Positions 9,508 to 19,465 of a stretch of 64,000 nucleotides of DNA are shown in pieces. The notes under the pieces are model-generated. The model saw only the letters and a program-made list of their open reading frames with translations, did not search any database and had not been told where the DNA came from. How positions within the stretch are numbered: position 1 is the first letter of the stretch; the number at the start of each line of letters is the position of its first letter. Location: the NCBI RefSeq assembly GCF_900499005.1, contig NZ_LS991316.1, positions 269,676 through 333,675 of the forward strand, given 5' to 3'. A program made the translations under genes and the position numbers. Source of the DNA: Actinomyces culturomici (lineage in GTDB: Bacteria > Actinomycetota > Actinomycetes > Actinomycetales > Actinomycetaceae).

Positions 9508-10878
9508 ATGAGCGCGGAACTCATCGAACAGGCATTGACCACGGCGACCGACACGAAGGCGATCATCATCGGAAGGAACGTCCTCGACCGGACGGGAGAG
9601 CTCTTCAAGGAGACCTTCCCCGGCGCGAGGGTCCTCGTCGTCGCCGACGAGAACACCTACGGCGCGGCGGGCGATCCCGTCGTCGCCTCCCTCAAGGCCG
9701 CGGGCGTCGAATTCGCCGAGGAGCCCTACGTCTTCCCCGGCACCCCGACCCTCTACGGCGACTACGACAACGTCTCGCTTCTGCGGGAGCACGCGCGCCC
9801 CCTCGAGAACACGGTGATCTGCTCGATCGCCTCGGGCACGCTCAACGACATCGCGAAGCTTGCCTCCGGCGAACTCGAGCGCCCGTACATGAACGTCTGC
9901 ACCGCCGCCTCCGTCGACGGCTACGCCTCCTTCGGCGCGGCCATCTCGCGAGACGGCTTCAAGATCACCCGGAACTGCCCGGCGCCCGCCGCCCTCGTCG
10001 CCGACCTCGACGTCATCGCCGCGGCCCCGCGCCGCCTCACGGCGACGGGCTACGGCGATCTCATCGAGAAGATCCCGGCGGGCGCCGACTGGATCCTCGC
10101 CGACGAGCTCGGCATCGAGGGGATCGACGACTACGTGTGGTCGCTCGTCCAGGGGCCGCTCCGCGACGCCCTCGCCGACCCCGAGCGCATCGGCGCCGGC
10201 GACCCCGAGGCCATCACCGGCCTCGCCGAGGGGAACATCATGTCGGGCCTCGCCATGCAGGCCGCCCAGTCCTCCCGCCCCGCCTCCGGTGCGGGCCACC
10301 AGTTCTCCCACGTGTGGGAGATGGAGGGCCACGGCCTCGATTGGGAGCCCCCGCTCTCGCACGGGTTCAAGGTCGGCGTCGGCACCGTCGCCTCCTGCGC
10401 GATCTGGGAGGAAGCCCTGAAGATCGACGTCGCGAACCTCGACGTCGACGCCATCGTCGCGAACGCCAAGACGGACGAGGAGATCGCCGAACGCGTCCGC
10501 GCCTCCCTGCTCCCGCGCATCGCCGACGCCGCCGTCGGCCACGCCGTCGGGAAGAACCTCCAGGGCGAGGCGCTGCGCGAGCGCGTCGAGGCGATCAAGG
10601 CGGCCTGGCCGCGGATCGTCGAGCGGGTCCGTCCCCAGCTCATCTCCCCGGACGAGGTCGCCGAACGCCTCGAGAAGGTCGGCGCCCCCTTCCACCCGGA
10701 GATGATCGAGATCGACATGGGCCGATTCCGCGACACCCACTTCAAGGCGCAGATGATCCGCCCGCGCTACACGGTCTTCGACGTCCTCACCGACCTCGGA
10801 CAGCTCGAGGCGGTCGTCGACCGGCTCTTCGCGCCCGAGGGCTACTGGGGGAAGCACCCCCACAAGGCGGAGGACTGA
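9508..10878 (+). CDS. Glycerol-1-phosphate dehydrogenase-like, AraM family
   Basis: Iron-containing alcohol dehydrogenase fold of the sn-glycerol-1-phosphate dehydrogenase/AraM branch, an NAD(P)-dependent polyol- or sugar-phosphate dehydrogenase. Seen are SIASGTLNDIAK (nucleotide-binding loop), TAASVDGYAS and two metal-ligand His segments, GAGHQFSHVWEMEG and PLSHGFKVGVG. The 456-aa product starts at ATG 9508 after AAGGAACAGG. It lies between an AraL-like phosphatase and a ribulokinase-like enzyme, an arrangement reminiscent of the B. subtilis ara operon but without araA or araD. The true substrate is unknown. Confidence 0.82.
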   Translation: MSAELIEQALTTATDTKAIIIGRNVLDRTGELFKETFPGARVLVVADENTYGAAGDPVVASLKAAGVEFAEEPYVFPGTPTLYGDYDNVSLLREHARPLENTVICSIASGTLNDIAKLASGELERPYMNVCTAASVDGYASFGAAISRDGFKITRNCPAPAALVADLDVIAAAPRRLTATGYGDLIEKIPAGADWILADELGIEGIDDYVWSLVQGPLRDALADPERIGAGDPEAITGLAEGNIMSGLAMQAAQSSRPASGAGHQFSHVWEMEGHGLDWEPPLSHGFKVGVGTVASCAIWEEALKIDVANLDVDAIVANAKTDEEIAERVRASLLPRIADAAVGHAVGKNLQGEALRERVEAIKAAWPRIVERVRPQLISPDEVAERLEKVGAPFHPEMIEIDMGRFRDTHFKAQMIRPRYTVFDVLTDLGQLEAVVDRLFAPEGYWGKHPHKAED

Positions 10879-11062
10879 GCGCGCCGTCGCCGGCGCCCCG
10901 GCGCCGGCGGCCCCGCGCCCCCACCGAATCCGAATCCGATGGGGCGCAGCCCCGACCCCTCATCCGACGAGGCGCTCCGCCCTCGTCGATCCACGTCCGC
11001 GAGCGGGTCCGCCCTCGTACCGGAAAACCCCGCCCACCCCCCTCCGACGACGAAGGAACATC

Positions 11063-12736
11063 ATGGTCAACGACGACTTCTCCCAGGCCCACGTGCTCGG
11101 CCTCGACTTCGGCACCCTCTCCGTGCGCGCGGCGGTCGTCCGCGTGAACGACGGCGCCGTGCTCGCCGACGCCGTGAGCGAATACGCGACCCCCATCATG
11201 GATCGGACGCTCGCGGTCGGCGACGGACGCCGCCTCCCCGCGGGCTTCGCCCTCCAGGTCCCCTCCGACTACCTCGCCTCGATGCGCGAGGCCGTGCCCG
11301 CCGCCCTCGCGAAGTCCGGCGTCGACCCGGACTCCGTCATCGGCATCGGCATCGACGCGACCTCCTCGACGGTCCTCATGACCGACGCGCAGGGCGTTCC
11401 CATGTGCGAGCGCCCCGAGTTCGTCAACGAGCCGCAGGCCTACCTCAAGCTGTGGAAGCACCACGGCGCCCAGGACCAGACCGACCGGATCGTCGCCCTC
11501 GCGAAGGAGCGGAACGAGCCGTGGCTCGCCCGCTACGGCGGAATCCTCTCCTCCGAGATGCTCATGCCGAAGGCGCTCGAGGCCCTCGACAACGCCCCCA
11601 AGCTCTTCGCCGCGACCGAGGAGATCGTCGACCTCGTCGACTGGGTGACCTGGCGCCTCACGGGCGTGTGCGCGTACTCGGCCGCCGACTCGGGCTACAA
11701 GCGCATGTACCAGGACGGCGCGTACCCGTCGAAGGAATACCTCGCCGCCCTCGACCCGCGCTTCGCGAACGTCTTCGAGGAGAAGATGAGCCACGAGATC
11801 GTCCCGCTCGGCGCGCGCATCGGCAGCCTCACCGCCGAGTTCGCCCGCGATTTCGGCCTGCCCGCGGGCATCGCCGTCGCGACCGGCAACATCGACGCGC
11901 ACGTCCAGTGCGCCTCCGTCGACGCGGTCCGCCCCGGCCAGCTCACCGGCATCCTCGGCACCTCGACCTGCTGGATCCTCCCCTCGGCGACCCTCGAGGA
12001 CGTCCCCGGCGTCTTCGGCGTCGTCGACGGCGGCGTCTGCGCCGGTCACTGGGCCTACGAGGCCGGCCAGAGCGCGGTTGGCGACATCTTCGCCTGGTTC
12101 ATCGACCACTGCGTCCCCGGTTCCTACTTCGAGGAGGCGAAGGAGCGCGGCGTCTCCATCCACCGCGTCCTCGGCGAGAAAGCGGAGAAGCAGGAGGTCG
12201 GCGAGCACGGGCTCATCGCCCTCGACTGGTGGAACGGCAACCGCTCGACCCTCGTCGACTCGCGCCTGTCGGGCCTCATGATCGGCCAGACGCTGACGAC
12301 GACCGCCGAGGACCAGTACCGGGCCCTCCTCGAGTCGACGGCCTTCGGCGCCCGCGTGATCATCGAGAACTTCGAGGAGCACGGCGTCCCGGTCGACGAG
12401 ATCCGCGTCGCCGGAGGGCTTCTCAAGGACGCGTTCCTCATGCAGATGTACGCCGACATCACCCGCCGCCCGCTCCTCACGGCGACGACCCTCCAGGCCG
12501 GCGCCCACGGCTCCGCGATCTTCGCGGCGGTCGCCGCCGGCGCCTACGAGTCGGTCCCCGAGGCGAGCGCCGTCATGGGCGGCGTCTCCGACGTCGTCTA
12601 CCGGCCCGACGAGGAGCGCGCCGCCCGCTACGACGCGCTCTACGCCCTCTACCGCCGCCTCTACGACCGCTTCGGCCTGGCCGACGAGACGATGCACGAG
12701 CTCCGGCGCATCAGCGCCGAGGCCGCGCAGGCGTGA
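11063..12736 (+). CDS. FGGY-family carbohydrate kinase, ribulokinase-like
   Basis: ATP-dependent kinase of a ketose or polyol. The N-terminal phosphate-1 motif is LGLDFGTLSVRAAVV, followed by GIGIDATSSTVLM and the substrate-side block LWKHHGAQ typical of AraB-type kinases. The C-terminal half holds the ATP-binding RVAGGLLKDAF segment. The 557-aa length matches ribulokinase. No L-arabinose isomerase or ribulose-5-phosphate epimerase is nearby, so L-ribulose may not be the substrate. A 184-bp gap upstream contains a GC hairpin (10888-10909) and a near copy of the dispersed 17-bp motif, so it may have separate expression control. Confidence 0.87.
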   Translation: MVNDDFSQAHVLGLDFGTLSVRAAVVRVNDGAVLADAVSEYATPIMDRTLAVGDGRRLPAGFALQVPSDYLASMREAVPAALAKSGVDPDSVIGIGIDATSSTVLMTDAQGVPMCERPEFVNEPQAYLKLWKHHGAQDQTDRIVALAKERNEPWLARYGGILSSEMLMPKALEALDNAPKLFAATEEIVDLVDWVTWRLTGVCAYSAADSGYKRMYQDGAYPSKEYLAALDPRFANVFEEKMSHEIVPLGARIGSLTAEFARDFGLPAGIAVATGNIDAHVQCASVDAVRPGQLTGILGTSTCWILPSATLEDVPGVFGVVDGGVCAGHWAYEAGQSAVGDIFAWFIDHCVPGSYFEEAKERGVSIHRVLGEKAEKQEVGEHGLIALDWWNGNRSTLVDSRLSGLMIGQTLTTTAEDQYRALLESTAFGARVIIENFEEHGVPVDEIRVAGGLLKDAFLMQMYADITRRPLLTATTLQAGAHGSAIFAAVAAGAYESVPEASAVMGGVSDVVYRPDEERAARYDALYALYRRLYDRFGLADETMHELRRISAEAAQA

Positions 12737-12758
12737 GCGCGGGCCCGAGAGAACGACG

Positions 12759-13709
12759 ATGACGGCCGATGGGGATCGTGACGCCCTCCTCCTGAGGGTC
12801 GCGCAGATGTACTACATGGAGTCGCTCACGCAGGCGGCGATCGCCGACCGCGTCGACTCCACGCGCTGGACCGTCGGGCGCCTCCTCGAGGAGGCGCGCG
12901 AGCGGGGGATCGTCACGATCTCCATCAACCACCCCCACGCCCGCCGCTTCGACCTCGAGAAGCGGCTCGTCGAGGAGCTCGGCGCCCGCGAGGCGATCGT
13001 CGTCCCCACGCAGTCCTCGGACTCGGCGACGGGGAGCGTGCTCGCCGAGGCCGCGGCCGAGTACCTCACGGGACTGCGGCCGAGGCCGACCTCGATGGGC
13101 GTCGCGTGGGGGAGAACCGTCACGCGGATCGCGCGGGCGATGCCCGCGAAGTGGACGAAAGGGCTCGAGGTCTTCCAGACCTACGGGGGCCTCGTCCGCT
13201 CGAACGACGACGAGGTCGCCGACTCGATCGGCCTCATGGCCCTCAAGGGCCGCGGCATCGGGCACCTCCTCCCGGCCCCGGCGATCGTCGCCGACCCCGA
13301 GCTCGGCCGCCGCCTGAAGAAGGAACCGAGCGTCGCCCGGACCCTCGAGGCGGCCCCCGCCGCCGACGTCGTCCTCTTCTCGCCCGGCGTCCTGTCGACC
13401 GAGTCGGTCCTCGTCCGCAACGGCTACCTCAGCCCCGAGGAGATGGAGGAGATCAAGGGGCTCGGAGCGGTGATGGACCTCTTCACCCACTTCATCGACG
13501 CCGAGGGGAGGCCCGTCTCCGCCGAGCTCGAGGACCGCTGCATCGGCATCGAGCTCGAGGCCCTCGCGCGCGCCAAGCGCTCGGTCGTCGTCGGAGCCGG
13601 ATCGGGGAAGGCCGATCCGATCCGCTACTGCTTGGCAGGCGGTTTCGCGAACGTCGTCGTCACCGATTCGGCGACCGCGCAGGGAGTGCTCGAGGGCGCC
13701 GCGCGGTGA
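12759..13709 (+). CDS. SorC-family sugar-responsive transcriptional regulator
   Basis: A 316-aa regulator with an N-terminal helix-turn-helix (about residues 12-45, including LTQAAIADRVDSTRWTVGRL) and a C-terminal SorC sugar-phosphate-binding domain (about 60-310) related to the RpiA fold. It is the last gene of the operon, 22 bp after the kinase, and most likely controls it in response to the phosphorylated substrate. I cannot point to a defined operator; the T-rich patch upstream of the isomerase gene is one candidate. Confidence 0.88.
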   Translation: MTADGDRDALLLRVAQMYYMESLTQAAIADRVDSTRWTVGRLLEEARERGIVTISINHPHARRFDLEKRLVEELGAREAIVVPTQSSDSATGSVLAEAAAEYLTGLRPRPTSMGVAWGRTVTRIARAMPAKWTKGLEVFQTYGGLVRSNDDEVADSIGLMALKGRGIGHLLPAPAIVADPELGRRLKKEPSVARTLEAAPAADVVLFSPGVLSTESVLVRNGYLSPEEMEEIKGLGAVMDLFTHFIDAEGRPVSAELEDRCIGIELEALARAKRSVVVGAGSGKADPIRYCLAGGFANVVVTDSATAQGVLEGAAR

Positions 13710-13781
13710 CGCCCGAGCCGATCAGGGGTCGCGTCGTCCGCCCCTCGCGAGTTCGCCGCCCCGGCCTCGTGCCCGGGGATC

Positions 13782-13798
13782 ATCGACGAGGGCGGGGC
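13782..13798 (+). repeat. Dispersed intergenic motif, exact copy
   Basis: Second exact same-strand copy of ATCGACGAGGNCGGGGC (N = G), between the SorC gene and purU. The rest of the 160-bp gap shows only the purU -10 box. Confidence 0.85.
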
Positions 13799-13857
13799 CG
13801 CGCGCCGAACGGGGTCCGCGGCGAGGCCCCTCCCCGCGGGGCCCGGCGCCGTCCGGC

Positions 13858-13863
13858 TACTCT
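13858..13863 (+). promoter_or_regulatory. -10 box of leaderless purU
   Basis: TACTCT ends 6 nt before the purU ATG, which places the transcription start at the start codon itself. No ribosome binding site is present. Confidence 0.6.
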
Positions 13864-13869
13864 GTCCCC

Positions 13870-14736
13870 ATGACCGAAACGGCGTCCCAGAACACGAAGC
13901 TCGTCCTCACCCTCTCGTGCCCGGATCAGCCGGGCATCGTCCACGCGGTGTCGGGGGTGATCGGCGAGGTCGACGGCAACATCATCCAGTCCCAGCAGTT
14001 CGGCGATCCGGACTCCGGCCTGTTCTTCATGCGCGTCGAGGTCGACTCGCCGGTCGGGCGCGGCCCGGTCGAGGAGGGGCTCAAGAGGGTCGCCGAGCGC
14101 TTCGGCGCCACCTGGTCGATCGACGCGCTCGGGAGGCCGGTCCGCACGATCATCATGGTGAGCCGCGAGGGGCACTGCCTCACCGACCTCCTCTACCGGC
14201 AGCGCTCGCAGGGCCTGCCGATCGAGGTCGTCGCCGTCGTCGGCAACCACCCCGACCTCGCGCCGGTCGCCCAGTTCTACGGCGTCCCCTTCCTCAACAT
14301 CCCGGTGACGAAGGAGACGAAGGCGAAGGCCGAGGCCGAGCTCCTCGACCTCACCCGCTCCGAGAAGGTCGAGCTCGTCGTCCTCGCCCGCTACATGCAG
14401 ATCCTCTCGGAGAAGGTGTGCGAGGAGATGAGCGGACGCGTCATCAACATCCACCACTCCTTCCTCCCGTCGTTCAAGGGCGCCCGCCCCTACGCGCAGG
14501 CGCACGACCGCGGCGTCAAGCTCATCGGCGCGACCGCCCACTACGTGACGGCGGACCTCGACGAGGGGCCGATCATCGAGCAGGACGTCACCCGCGTCAC
14601 CCACGCCGACTCGACCCCCGACATGGTCGCGCTCGGCCAGGACGTCGAGCGCCGCGTCCTCGCCCAGGCGGTCCGCTGGCACGTCGAGCACCGCGTCCTC
14701 ATGGACGGCTCGCGGACGGTCGTCTTCTCCCGCTGA
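13870..14736 (+). CDS. purU: Formyltetrahydrofolate deformylase
   Basis: Hydrolyses 10-formyl-tetrahydrofolate to formate and tetrahydrofolate, balancing the one-carbon pool. An N-terminal ACT domain (about residues 10-85, beginning LVLTLSCPDQPGIVHAV) is followed by a formyltransferase-type hydrolase domain with the catalytic blocks INIHHSFLPSFKGARPY and GATAHYVTADLDEGPII. The 288-aa length is normal. The start has no ribosome binding site and lies 6 nt after a -10 hexamer, so the mRNA looks leaderless. It stands next to the ZTP-riboswitch-controlled glyA-folD pair. Confidence 0.95.
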   Translation: MTETASQNTKLVLTLSCPDQPGIVHAVSGVIGEVDGNIIQSQQFGDPDSGLFFMRVEVDSPVGRGPVEEGLKRVAERFGATWSIDALGRPVRTIIMVSREGHCLTDLLYRQRSQGLPIEVVAVVGNHPDLAPVAQFYGVPFLNIPVTKETKAKAEAELLDLTRSEKVELVVLARYMQILSEKVCEEMSGRVINIHHSFLPSFKGARPYAQAHDRGVKLIGATAHYVTADLDEGPIIEQDVTRVTHADSTPDMVALGQDVERRVLAQAVRWHVEHRVLMDGSRTVVFSR

Positions 14737-14800
14737 ATCCTCTCGATTGCCCCTTCGCGGACGGCGGCGCCCGTTGGAGTCCGCCCGCGATAGGGTGGAG

Positions 14801-14880
14801 GGGTCGTGACTGGCGAACAGGTGGGAAACCACCGGGGAGCGATGAACTGGCGTCAAGGCCGCCCGCCTGGGCCCTGGCGC
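14801..14880 (+). promoter_or_regulatory. ZTP (pfl-motif) riboswitch controlling glyA-folD
   Basis: The leader shows the recognisable pfl-motif parts in order: GTCGTGACTGGCG, a P1/P2 helix AGGTGGGAAACCACC, the block CGGGGAGCG, a variable linker and the conserved GCCCGCCTGGGC. The motif senses ZTP/ZMP, a signal of folate or one-carbon shortage, and usually precedes folate and purine genes. A -10 box TAGGGT (14791-14796) puts the start of transcription at the start of the aptamer. The glyA start is 45 nt downstream. Confidence 0.87.
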
Positions 14881-14925
14881 CGACCGAGAAATCGGCGGTT
14901 CAGAAGACCAGAACAGGAGAACCCG

Positions 14926-16218
14926 ATGGATTCCCTCAATGACATGACCCTGGCCCAGCTCGATCCGGAGATCCGGGCCGTCCTCGACGCGGAGCTCGAG
15001 CGTCAGCGCACGACTCTCGAGATGATCGCGTCGGAGAACTTCGTGCCCCGCGCCGTGCTCGAGGCGCAGGGCTCGGTGCTGACGAACAAGTACGCCGAGG
15101 GGTACCCGGGTCGCCGCTACTACGGCGGCTGCGAGGCCGTCGACGTCGCGGAGAATCTCGCGATCGAGCGCGCGAAGCAGGTCTTCGCCGGCGCCGACTA
15201 CGTCAACGTCCAGCCGCACGCGGGAGCTCAGGCGAACGCCGCCGCCCTCATGGCGATGGCGAACGTCGGCGACACGATCCTCGGCCTCTCGCTCGCCCAC
15301 GGCGGCCACCTCACCCACGGCATGAAGATCAACTTCTCCGGCAAGAACTACAACGCCGTCGCCTACGAGGTCTCCCGCGAGACGATGCGCATCGAGCCCG
15401 AGCAGGTCCGCGAGGCCGCGCTGCGCGAGCGCCCGAAGGTCATCATCGCGGGCTGGTCCGCCTACCCGCGCCACCTCGACTTCGCGGCCTTCCGCGAGAT
15501 CGCCGACGAGGTCGGGGCCGCGCTGTGGGTCGACATGGCGCATTTCGCCGGGCTCGTCGCCGCGGGCCTCCACCCGAGCCCCGTTCCGCACGCCGACATC
15601 GTGACGACGACCGTCCACAAGACGCTCGGCGGCCCCCGCTCCGGCATGATCCTCTCCTCGCGCGGCGAGCAGTGGGGCAAGAAGATCAACTCCGCCGTGT
15701 TCCCCGGCCAGCAGGGCGGGCCGCTCATGCACGTCATCGCCGCGAAGGCGATCGCGATGAAGGTCGCGCAGACCGAGGAGTTCAAGGACCGCCAGCGCCG
15801 CACCCTCGAGGGCGCGCAGATCCTCGCCGAGCGCCTCGGCGCCGAGGACGCGAAGGGCGCGGGCGTCAAGCTCGTCACCGGCGGCACGGACGTCCACCTC
15901 GTCCTCGTCGACCTCGTCGACTCCAAGCTCGACGGCCAGCAGGCCGAGGACCTCCTCCACGAGGTCGGCATCACCGTCAACCGCAACGCCGTCCCCTTCG
16001 ACCCGCGCCCCCCGAAGGTCACCTCGGGCCTGCGCATCGGCACGCCGGCGCTCGCGACCCGCGGCTTCGATGCGAAGGACTTCGCCGAGGTCGCCGACAT
16101 CATCGGCACGACCCTCGTCCAGGGCGCGTCCGGCGGCTCCGTCGACGTCGAGGGACTGCGCAAGCGCGTCAAGGCCCTCACCGACGCCCGTCCGCTCTAC
16201 GCGGGGCTCGGCGAATGA
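14926..16218 (+). CDS. glyA: Serine hydroxymethyltransferase
   Basis: PLP enzyme converting serine and tetrahydrofolate to glycine and 5,10-methylene-tetrahydrofolate. The PLP lysine lies in [14 protein letters not shown], and MIASENFV and [10 protein letters not shown] are family hallmarks. I took ATG 14926 (AGGAG about 8 nt upstream, 430 aa) over an in-frame GTG at 14806 because that GTG is inside the riboswitch. The stop overlaps the folD start (ATGA), so the two are translationally coupled. Confidence 0.97.
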   Translation: MDSLNDMTLAQLDPEIRAVLDAELERQRTTLEMIASENFVPRAVLEAQGSVLTNKYAEGYPGRRYYGGCEAVDVAENLAIERAKQVFAGADYVNVQPHAGAQANAAALMAMANVGDTILGLSLAHGGHLTHGMKINFSGKNYNAVAYEVSRETMRIEPEQVREAALRERPKVIIAGWSAYPRHLDFAAFREIADEVGAALWVDMAHFAGLVAAGLHPSPVPHADIVTTTVHKTLGGPRSGMILSSRGEQWGKKINSAVFPGQQGGPLMHVIAAKAIAMKVAQTEEFKDRQRRTLEGAQILAERLGAEDAKGAGVKLVTGGTDVHLVLVDLVDSKLDGQQAEDLLHEVGITVNRNAVPFDPRPPKVTSGLRIGTPALATRGFDAKDFAEVADIIGTTLVQGASGGSVDVEGLRKRVKALTDARPLYAGLGE

Positions 16219-17111
16219 GGGCGCCCTGGGAGGGGCCCGCGAAGGTCCTCGACGGGAAGGCGACGGCGGCGGCCATCAAGACGGAGCTCGCCCAGCGGGT
16301 CGCCGTCCTCCGCGAGCGCGGCGTCGTGCCCGGCCTCGGGACGATCCTCGTCGGCGAGGACCCCGGCTCGGTCACCTACGTCGCGGGCAAGCACCGCGAC
16401 TGCGCCGAGGTCGGGATCGCGTCGATCCGCGTCGACCTGCCGGAGACCGCGACGCAGGAGGAGATCGAGGCGGCCGTCGACCGGCTCAACGCCGATCCGG
16501 CCTGCACCGGCTACATCGTCCAGCTCCCGCTGCCCAAAGGGATCGACCAGAACGCCGTCCTCGAGCGCATCGACCCGGCGAAGGACGCCGACGGCCTCCA
16601 CCCGACGAACCTCGGGCGCCTCGTCCTGCGCGGCTCCGGCCCGATCGACTCGCCGCTCCCGTGCACGCCGCGCGCCGTCATCGAGCTCATGACCCGTCAC
16701 GGGATCGACCTGGCCGGCAAGGACGTCTGCGTCGTCGGGCGCGGCGTCACGGTCGGCCGCTCGATCGGCCTGCTCCTCATCCGCCGCGAGGTCAACGCGA
16801 CGGTGACGATCTGCCATACGGGCACCAAGGACCTCGCCGACAAGGTGAGCCGCGCCGACGTCGTCGTCGCCGCCGCCGGGTCCGCGGGCCTCATCACGAA
16901 GGACATGGTGAAGCCGGGGGCCGTCGTCCTCGACGTCGGCGTCTCGCGGATCGCCGGAGAGGACGGGAAGTCGCGGCTCGCCGGGGACGTCGCCGACGGC
17001 GTCGACGAGGTCGCCTCGTGGATCTCGCCGAACCCCGGGGGAGTGGGTCCGATGACCCGCGCCCTCCTCGTGACGAACGTCGTCGAGGCCGCCGAGCGCG
17101 GCGCCAAGTGA
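16215..17111 (+). CDS. folD: Bifunctional methylene-THF dehydrogenase/methenyl-THF cyclohydrolase
   Basis: Interconverts 5,10-methylene-, methenyl- and 10-formyl-tetrahydrofolate, using the product of GlyA. Signature segments are [24 protein letters not shown] and the nucleotide-binding [14 protein letters not shown], ending [10 protein letters not shown]. 298 aa, slightly longer than average. It overlaps glyA by four bases and is therefore under the same ZTP riboswitch. A 12-bp hairpin closes the unit. Confidence 0.96.
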   Translation: MRAPWEGPAKVLDGKATAAAIKTELAQRVAVLRERGVVPGLGTILVGEDPGSVTYVAGKHRDCAEVGIASIRVDLPETATQEEIEAAVDRLNADPACTGYIVQLPLPKGIDQNAVLERIDPAKDADGLHPTNLGRLVLRGSGPIDSPLPCTPRAVIELMTRHGIDLAGKDVCVVGRGVTVGRSIGLLLIRREVNATVTICHTGTKDLADKVSRADVVVAAAGSAGLITKDMVKPGAVVLDVGVSRIAGEDGKSRLAGDVADGVDEVASWISPNPGGVGPMTRALLVTNVVEAAERGAK

Positions 17112-17115
17112 GCGT

Positions 17116-17143
17116 CGGGGCGGGGCCGGACGGCCCCGCCCCG
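17116..17143 (+). terminator. Terminator after folD
   Basis: Perfect 12-bp GC stem (17116-17127 with 17132-17143) and GGAC loop, 5 bp after the folD stop and before arcA. Confidence 0.8.
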
Positions 17144-17170
17144 CATCGCGCTCGGAAGGGAATGAGAGTC

Positions 17171-18406
17171 ATGCAGCCACGGGTCGCCTCCGAGGTCGGT
17201 CGCCTCCGCTCGGTCCTCGTCCATCGGCCGGGTCGCGAGATGAACCGGCTGACGCCGTCGAATATGGGGGAGCTCCTCTTCGACGACCTCATCTGGCTCG
17301 AGCGCGCCCAGGCCGAGCACGACGCGATGACCGCGCTCATGCGCGCGCGCGGCATCGAGGTCCTCTACTTCGCCGACCTCCTCACCGAGGCACTCGAGGT
17401 CGAGGGCGGGCGCGAAGAGGCCCTCGAGCTCGTCTTCACCGAGCGGACGGTCGGTCCGGCCGCCCTCGACGCCCTCCGGGAGTTCGGCGCGGCCCTCGCC
17501 TCCGCCGACCTCGCCGGCATGCTCATCGAGGGACTCACCAAGCGCGAGCTCCTCGAGAGGATCGCGGAACCGCGGTCCGCGTGGATCAGCGGCCTCGCCC
17601 TCGACGATTTCATTCTCGCGCCGCTGCCGAACCATCTCTTCAGCCGCGACACGTCCTCGTGGATCGCGGGCGGCGTCGCCGTCTCCTCCATGCGCAAGCC
17701 CGCCCGCAGGCGCGAGACCATCAACCAGGAGATCGTCTACCGCCTCCACCCGCGATTCGCGTCCGAGGAGATCCCCTTCTGGAAGCACGGGACGCTCGAC
17801 GGGTCGGCGACGATCGAGGGCGGCGACATCATCAACGCGGGAAACGGCGCCCTCATCATCGGCGCCTCCGAGCGCACGACCGCGCAGGGCATCGAGCGGC
17901 TCGCCCAGCGGCTCTTCGACGGCGGCGCCGCGCGGGAGGTCATCGTCCTCCAGATCGAGAAGAAGCGCGCGCAGATGCACCTCGACACGATCCTCACGAT
18001 GCTCGACGAGGGGACCTTCACCGCTTACGCGGGCCTCGGTCGCGTCCGCACCCAGTCGATCCGCCCCGGAGCACGCGGCGGACTCGACATCGCCGTCCAC
18101 GAGGCCGACGAGATGGAGGCGGTCATCGCCTCCGCCCTCGGCCTCGACGCCATCCGCATCCTCACCGTCCCCGCCGACTCCCTCACCGCAGAGAGGGAGC
18201 AGTGGAACGACGGCTCGAACCTCCTCGCCCTCGAACCGGGCGTCGTCGTCGCCTACGAGCGCAACACCGCCTCGAACGACTACTTCGCCTCCCAGGGCTT
18301 CGAGGTCCTCACGATCCCCGGCAACGAGCTGGGGCGCGGCCGCGGCGGCGCCCACTGCATGACCTGCCCGATCATCCGCGATACCGTATCCGCACCCCGA
18401 CTTTGA
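17171..18406 (+). CDS. arcA: Arginine deiminase
   Basis: Hydrolyses arginine to citrulline and ammonia. The catalytic Cys is in [10 protein letters not shown] near the C-terminus, and the guanidinium and general-acid segments EGGDIINAG and [10 protein letters not shown] are intact. Two starts are possible: ATG 17162 is only one base after GGAAGGG, while ATG 17171 is 10 nt after it and fits better (411 aa). It is followed 14 bp later by an ornithine carbamoyltransferase gene, as in arginine deiminase operons, but carbamate kinase (arcC) is not found; an acetylglutamate kinase gene is in its place. Confidence 0.95.
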   Translation: MQPRVASEVGRLRSVLVHRPGREMNRLTPSNMGELLFDDLIWLERAQAEHDAMTALMRARGIEVLYFADLLTEALEVEGGREEALELVFTERTVGPAALDALREFGAALASADLAGMLIEGLTKRELLERIAEPRSAWISGLALDDFILAPLPNHLFSRDTSSWIAGGVAVSSMRKPARRRETINQEIVYRLHPRFASEEIPFWKHGTLDGSATIEGGDIINAGNGALIIGASERTTAQGIERLAQRLFDGGAAREVIVLQIEKKRAQMHLDTILTMLDEGTFTAYAGLGRVRTQSIRPGARGGLDIAVHEADEMEAVIASALGLDAIRILTVPADSLTAEREQWNDGSNLLALEPGVVVAYERNTASNDYFASQGFEVLTIPGNELGRGRGGAHCMTCPIIRDTVSAPRL

Positions 18407-18420
18407 GGAGACACGACTCC

Positions 18421-19419
18421 ATGACGCACGCCCTCCACGGACGCCACCTGCTCCGCGAGATCGACTTCACCCCCGCCGAATGGCTCTCGCTCATCGACCT
18501 CGCGGCCGAACTCAAGGCGGCGAAGAAGAACGGAGCCGAGGTCCAGCGCCTCAAGGGCAAGAACATCGCCCTCATCTTCGAGAAGACCTCGACGCGGACG
18601 CGCTGCTCCTTCGAGGTGGCGGCCTTCGACCAGGGCGCGCACACGACCTACCTCGACCCGTCGGGCTCGCAGATGGGCCACAAGGAGTCGGTCGCCGACA
18701 CCGCGCGCGTCCTCGGCCGCATGTTCGACGGCATCGAGTACCGCGGCGACGAGCAGGGCAAGGTCGAGATCCTCGCCGAGCTCTCCGGCGTCCCCGTGTG
18801 GAACGGCCTCACCGACGAGTGGCACCCCACCCAGATGCTCTGCGACGCTCTGACGATGCGCGAGCACGCGGGCAAGCCGCTGAACGAGGTCGCCTTCGCC
18901 TACGTCGGCGACGCCCGCTTCAATACCGGCCGCTCGCTCCTCGTCAACGGCGCCCTCATCGGCGCCGACGTCCGCATCGTCGCCCCGAAGGAGCTGTGGC
19001 CCGACGACGAGTGCGTCGCCGCGGCCCGCGGGATCGCCGAGGAGACCGGCGCGCGGATCACCCTCACGGAGTCCGTCGACGAGGGCGTGGCCGGCGTGGA
19101 CTTCGTCCACACCGACATCTGGGTCTCGATGGGGGAGCCGAAGGAGGTGTGGGACGAGCGCATCGCGCTCCTGCGCGACTACCAGGTGAACGCCGCGCTC
19201 ATGGCGAAGGCTGCGCCCGGCGCGAAGTTCATGCACTGCCTGCCCGCCTTCCACGACCGCAACACCCACATCGGCGAGGACATCTTCCAGGCGACCGGCC
19301 TGCCCGAGCTCGAGGTGACGAACGAGGTCTTCGAGGGCCCCGCGTCCATCGTCTTCGACCAGGCGGAGAACCGCATGCACACGATCAAGGCGGTGATGGT
19401 CGCCACCCTCGGCGACTGA
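18421..19419 (+). CDS. argF: Ornithine carbamoyltransferase
   Basis: Catalyses ornithine plus carbamoyl phosphate to citrulline, or the reverse in arginine catabolism (arcB). The carbamoyl-phosphate loop STRTRCSFE, the block [11 protein letters not shown] and the ornithine-side MHCLPAFHD are present. 332 aa. GAGGAGA lies about 9 nt before the ATG. Its partner arcA upstream argues for a catabolic role, argB downstream for a biosynthetic one, so one enzyme may serve both directions. Confidence 0.95.
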   Translation: MTHALHGRHLLREIDFTPAEWLSLIDLAAELKAAKKNGAEVQRLKGKNIALIFEKTSTRTRCSFEVAAFDQGAHTTYLDPSGSQMGHKESVADTARVLGRMFDGIEYRGDEQGKVEILAELSGVPVWNGLTDEWHPTQMLCDALTMREHAGKPLNEVAFAYVGDARFNTGRSLLVNGALIGADVRIVAPKELWPDDECVAAARGIAEETGARITLTESVDEGVAGVDFVHTDIWVSMGEPKEVWDERIALLRDYQVNAALMAKAAPGAKFMHCLPAFHDRNTHIGEDIFQATGLPELEVTNEVFEGPASIVFDQAENRMHTIKAVMVATLGD

Positions 19420-19465
19420 CCGCTCCGACAGCGCGGGCGACACGTCCGCGGGTGAGGACAGCACC

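Noticed and set aside
14806..14925. N-terminal extension of GlyA from GTG 14806
   Set aside because: The codons fall inside the ZTP riboswitch and add non-conserved residues; ATG 14926 has a proper ribosome binding site.
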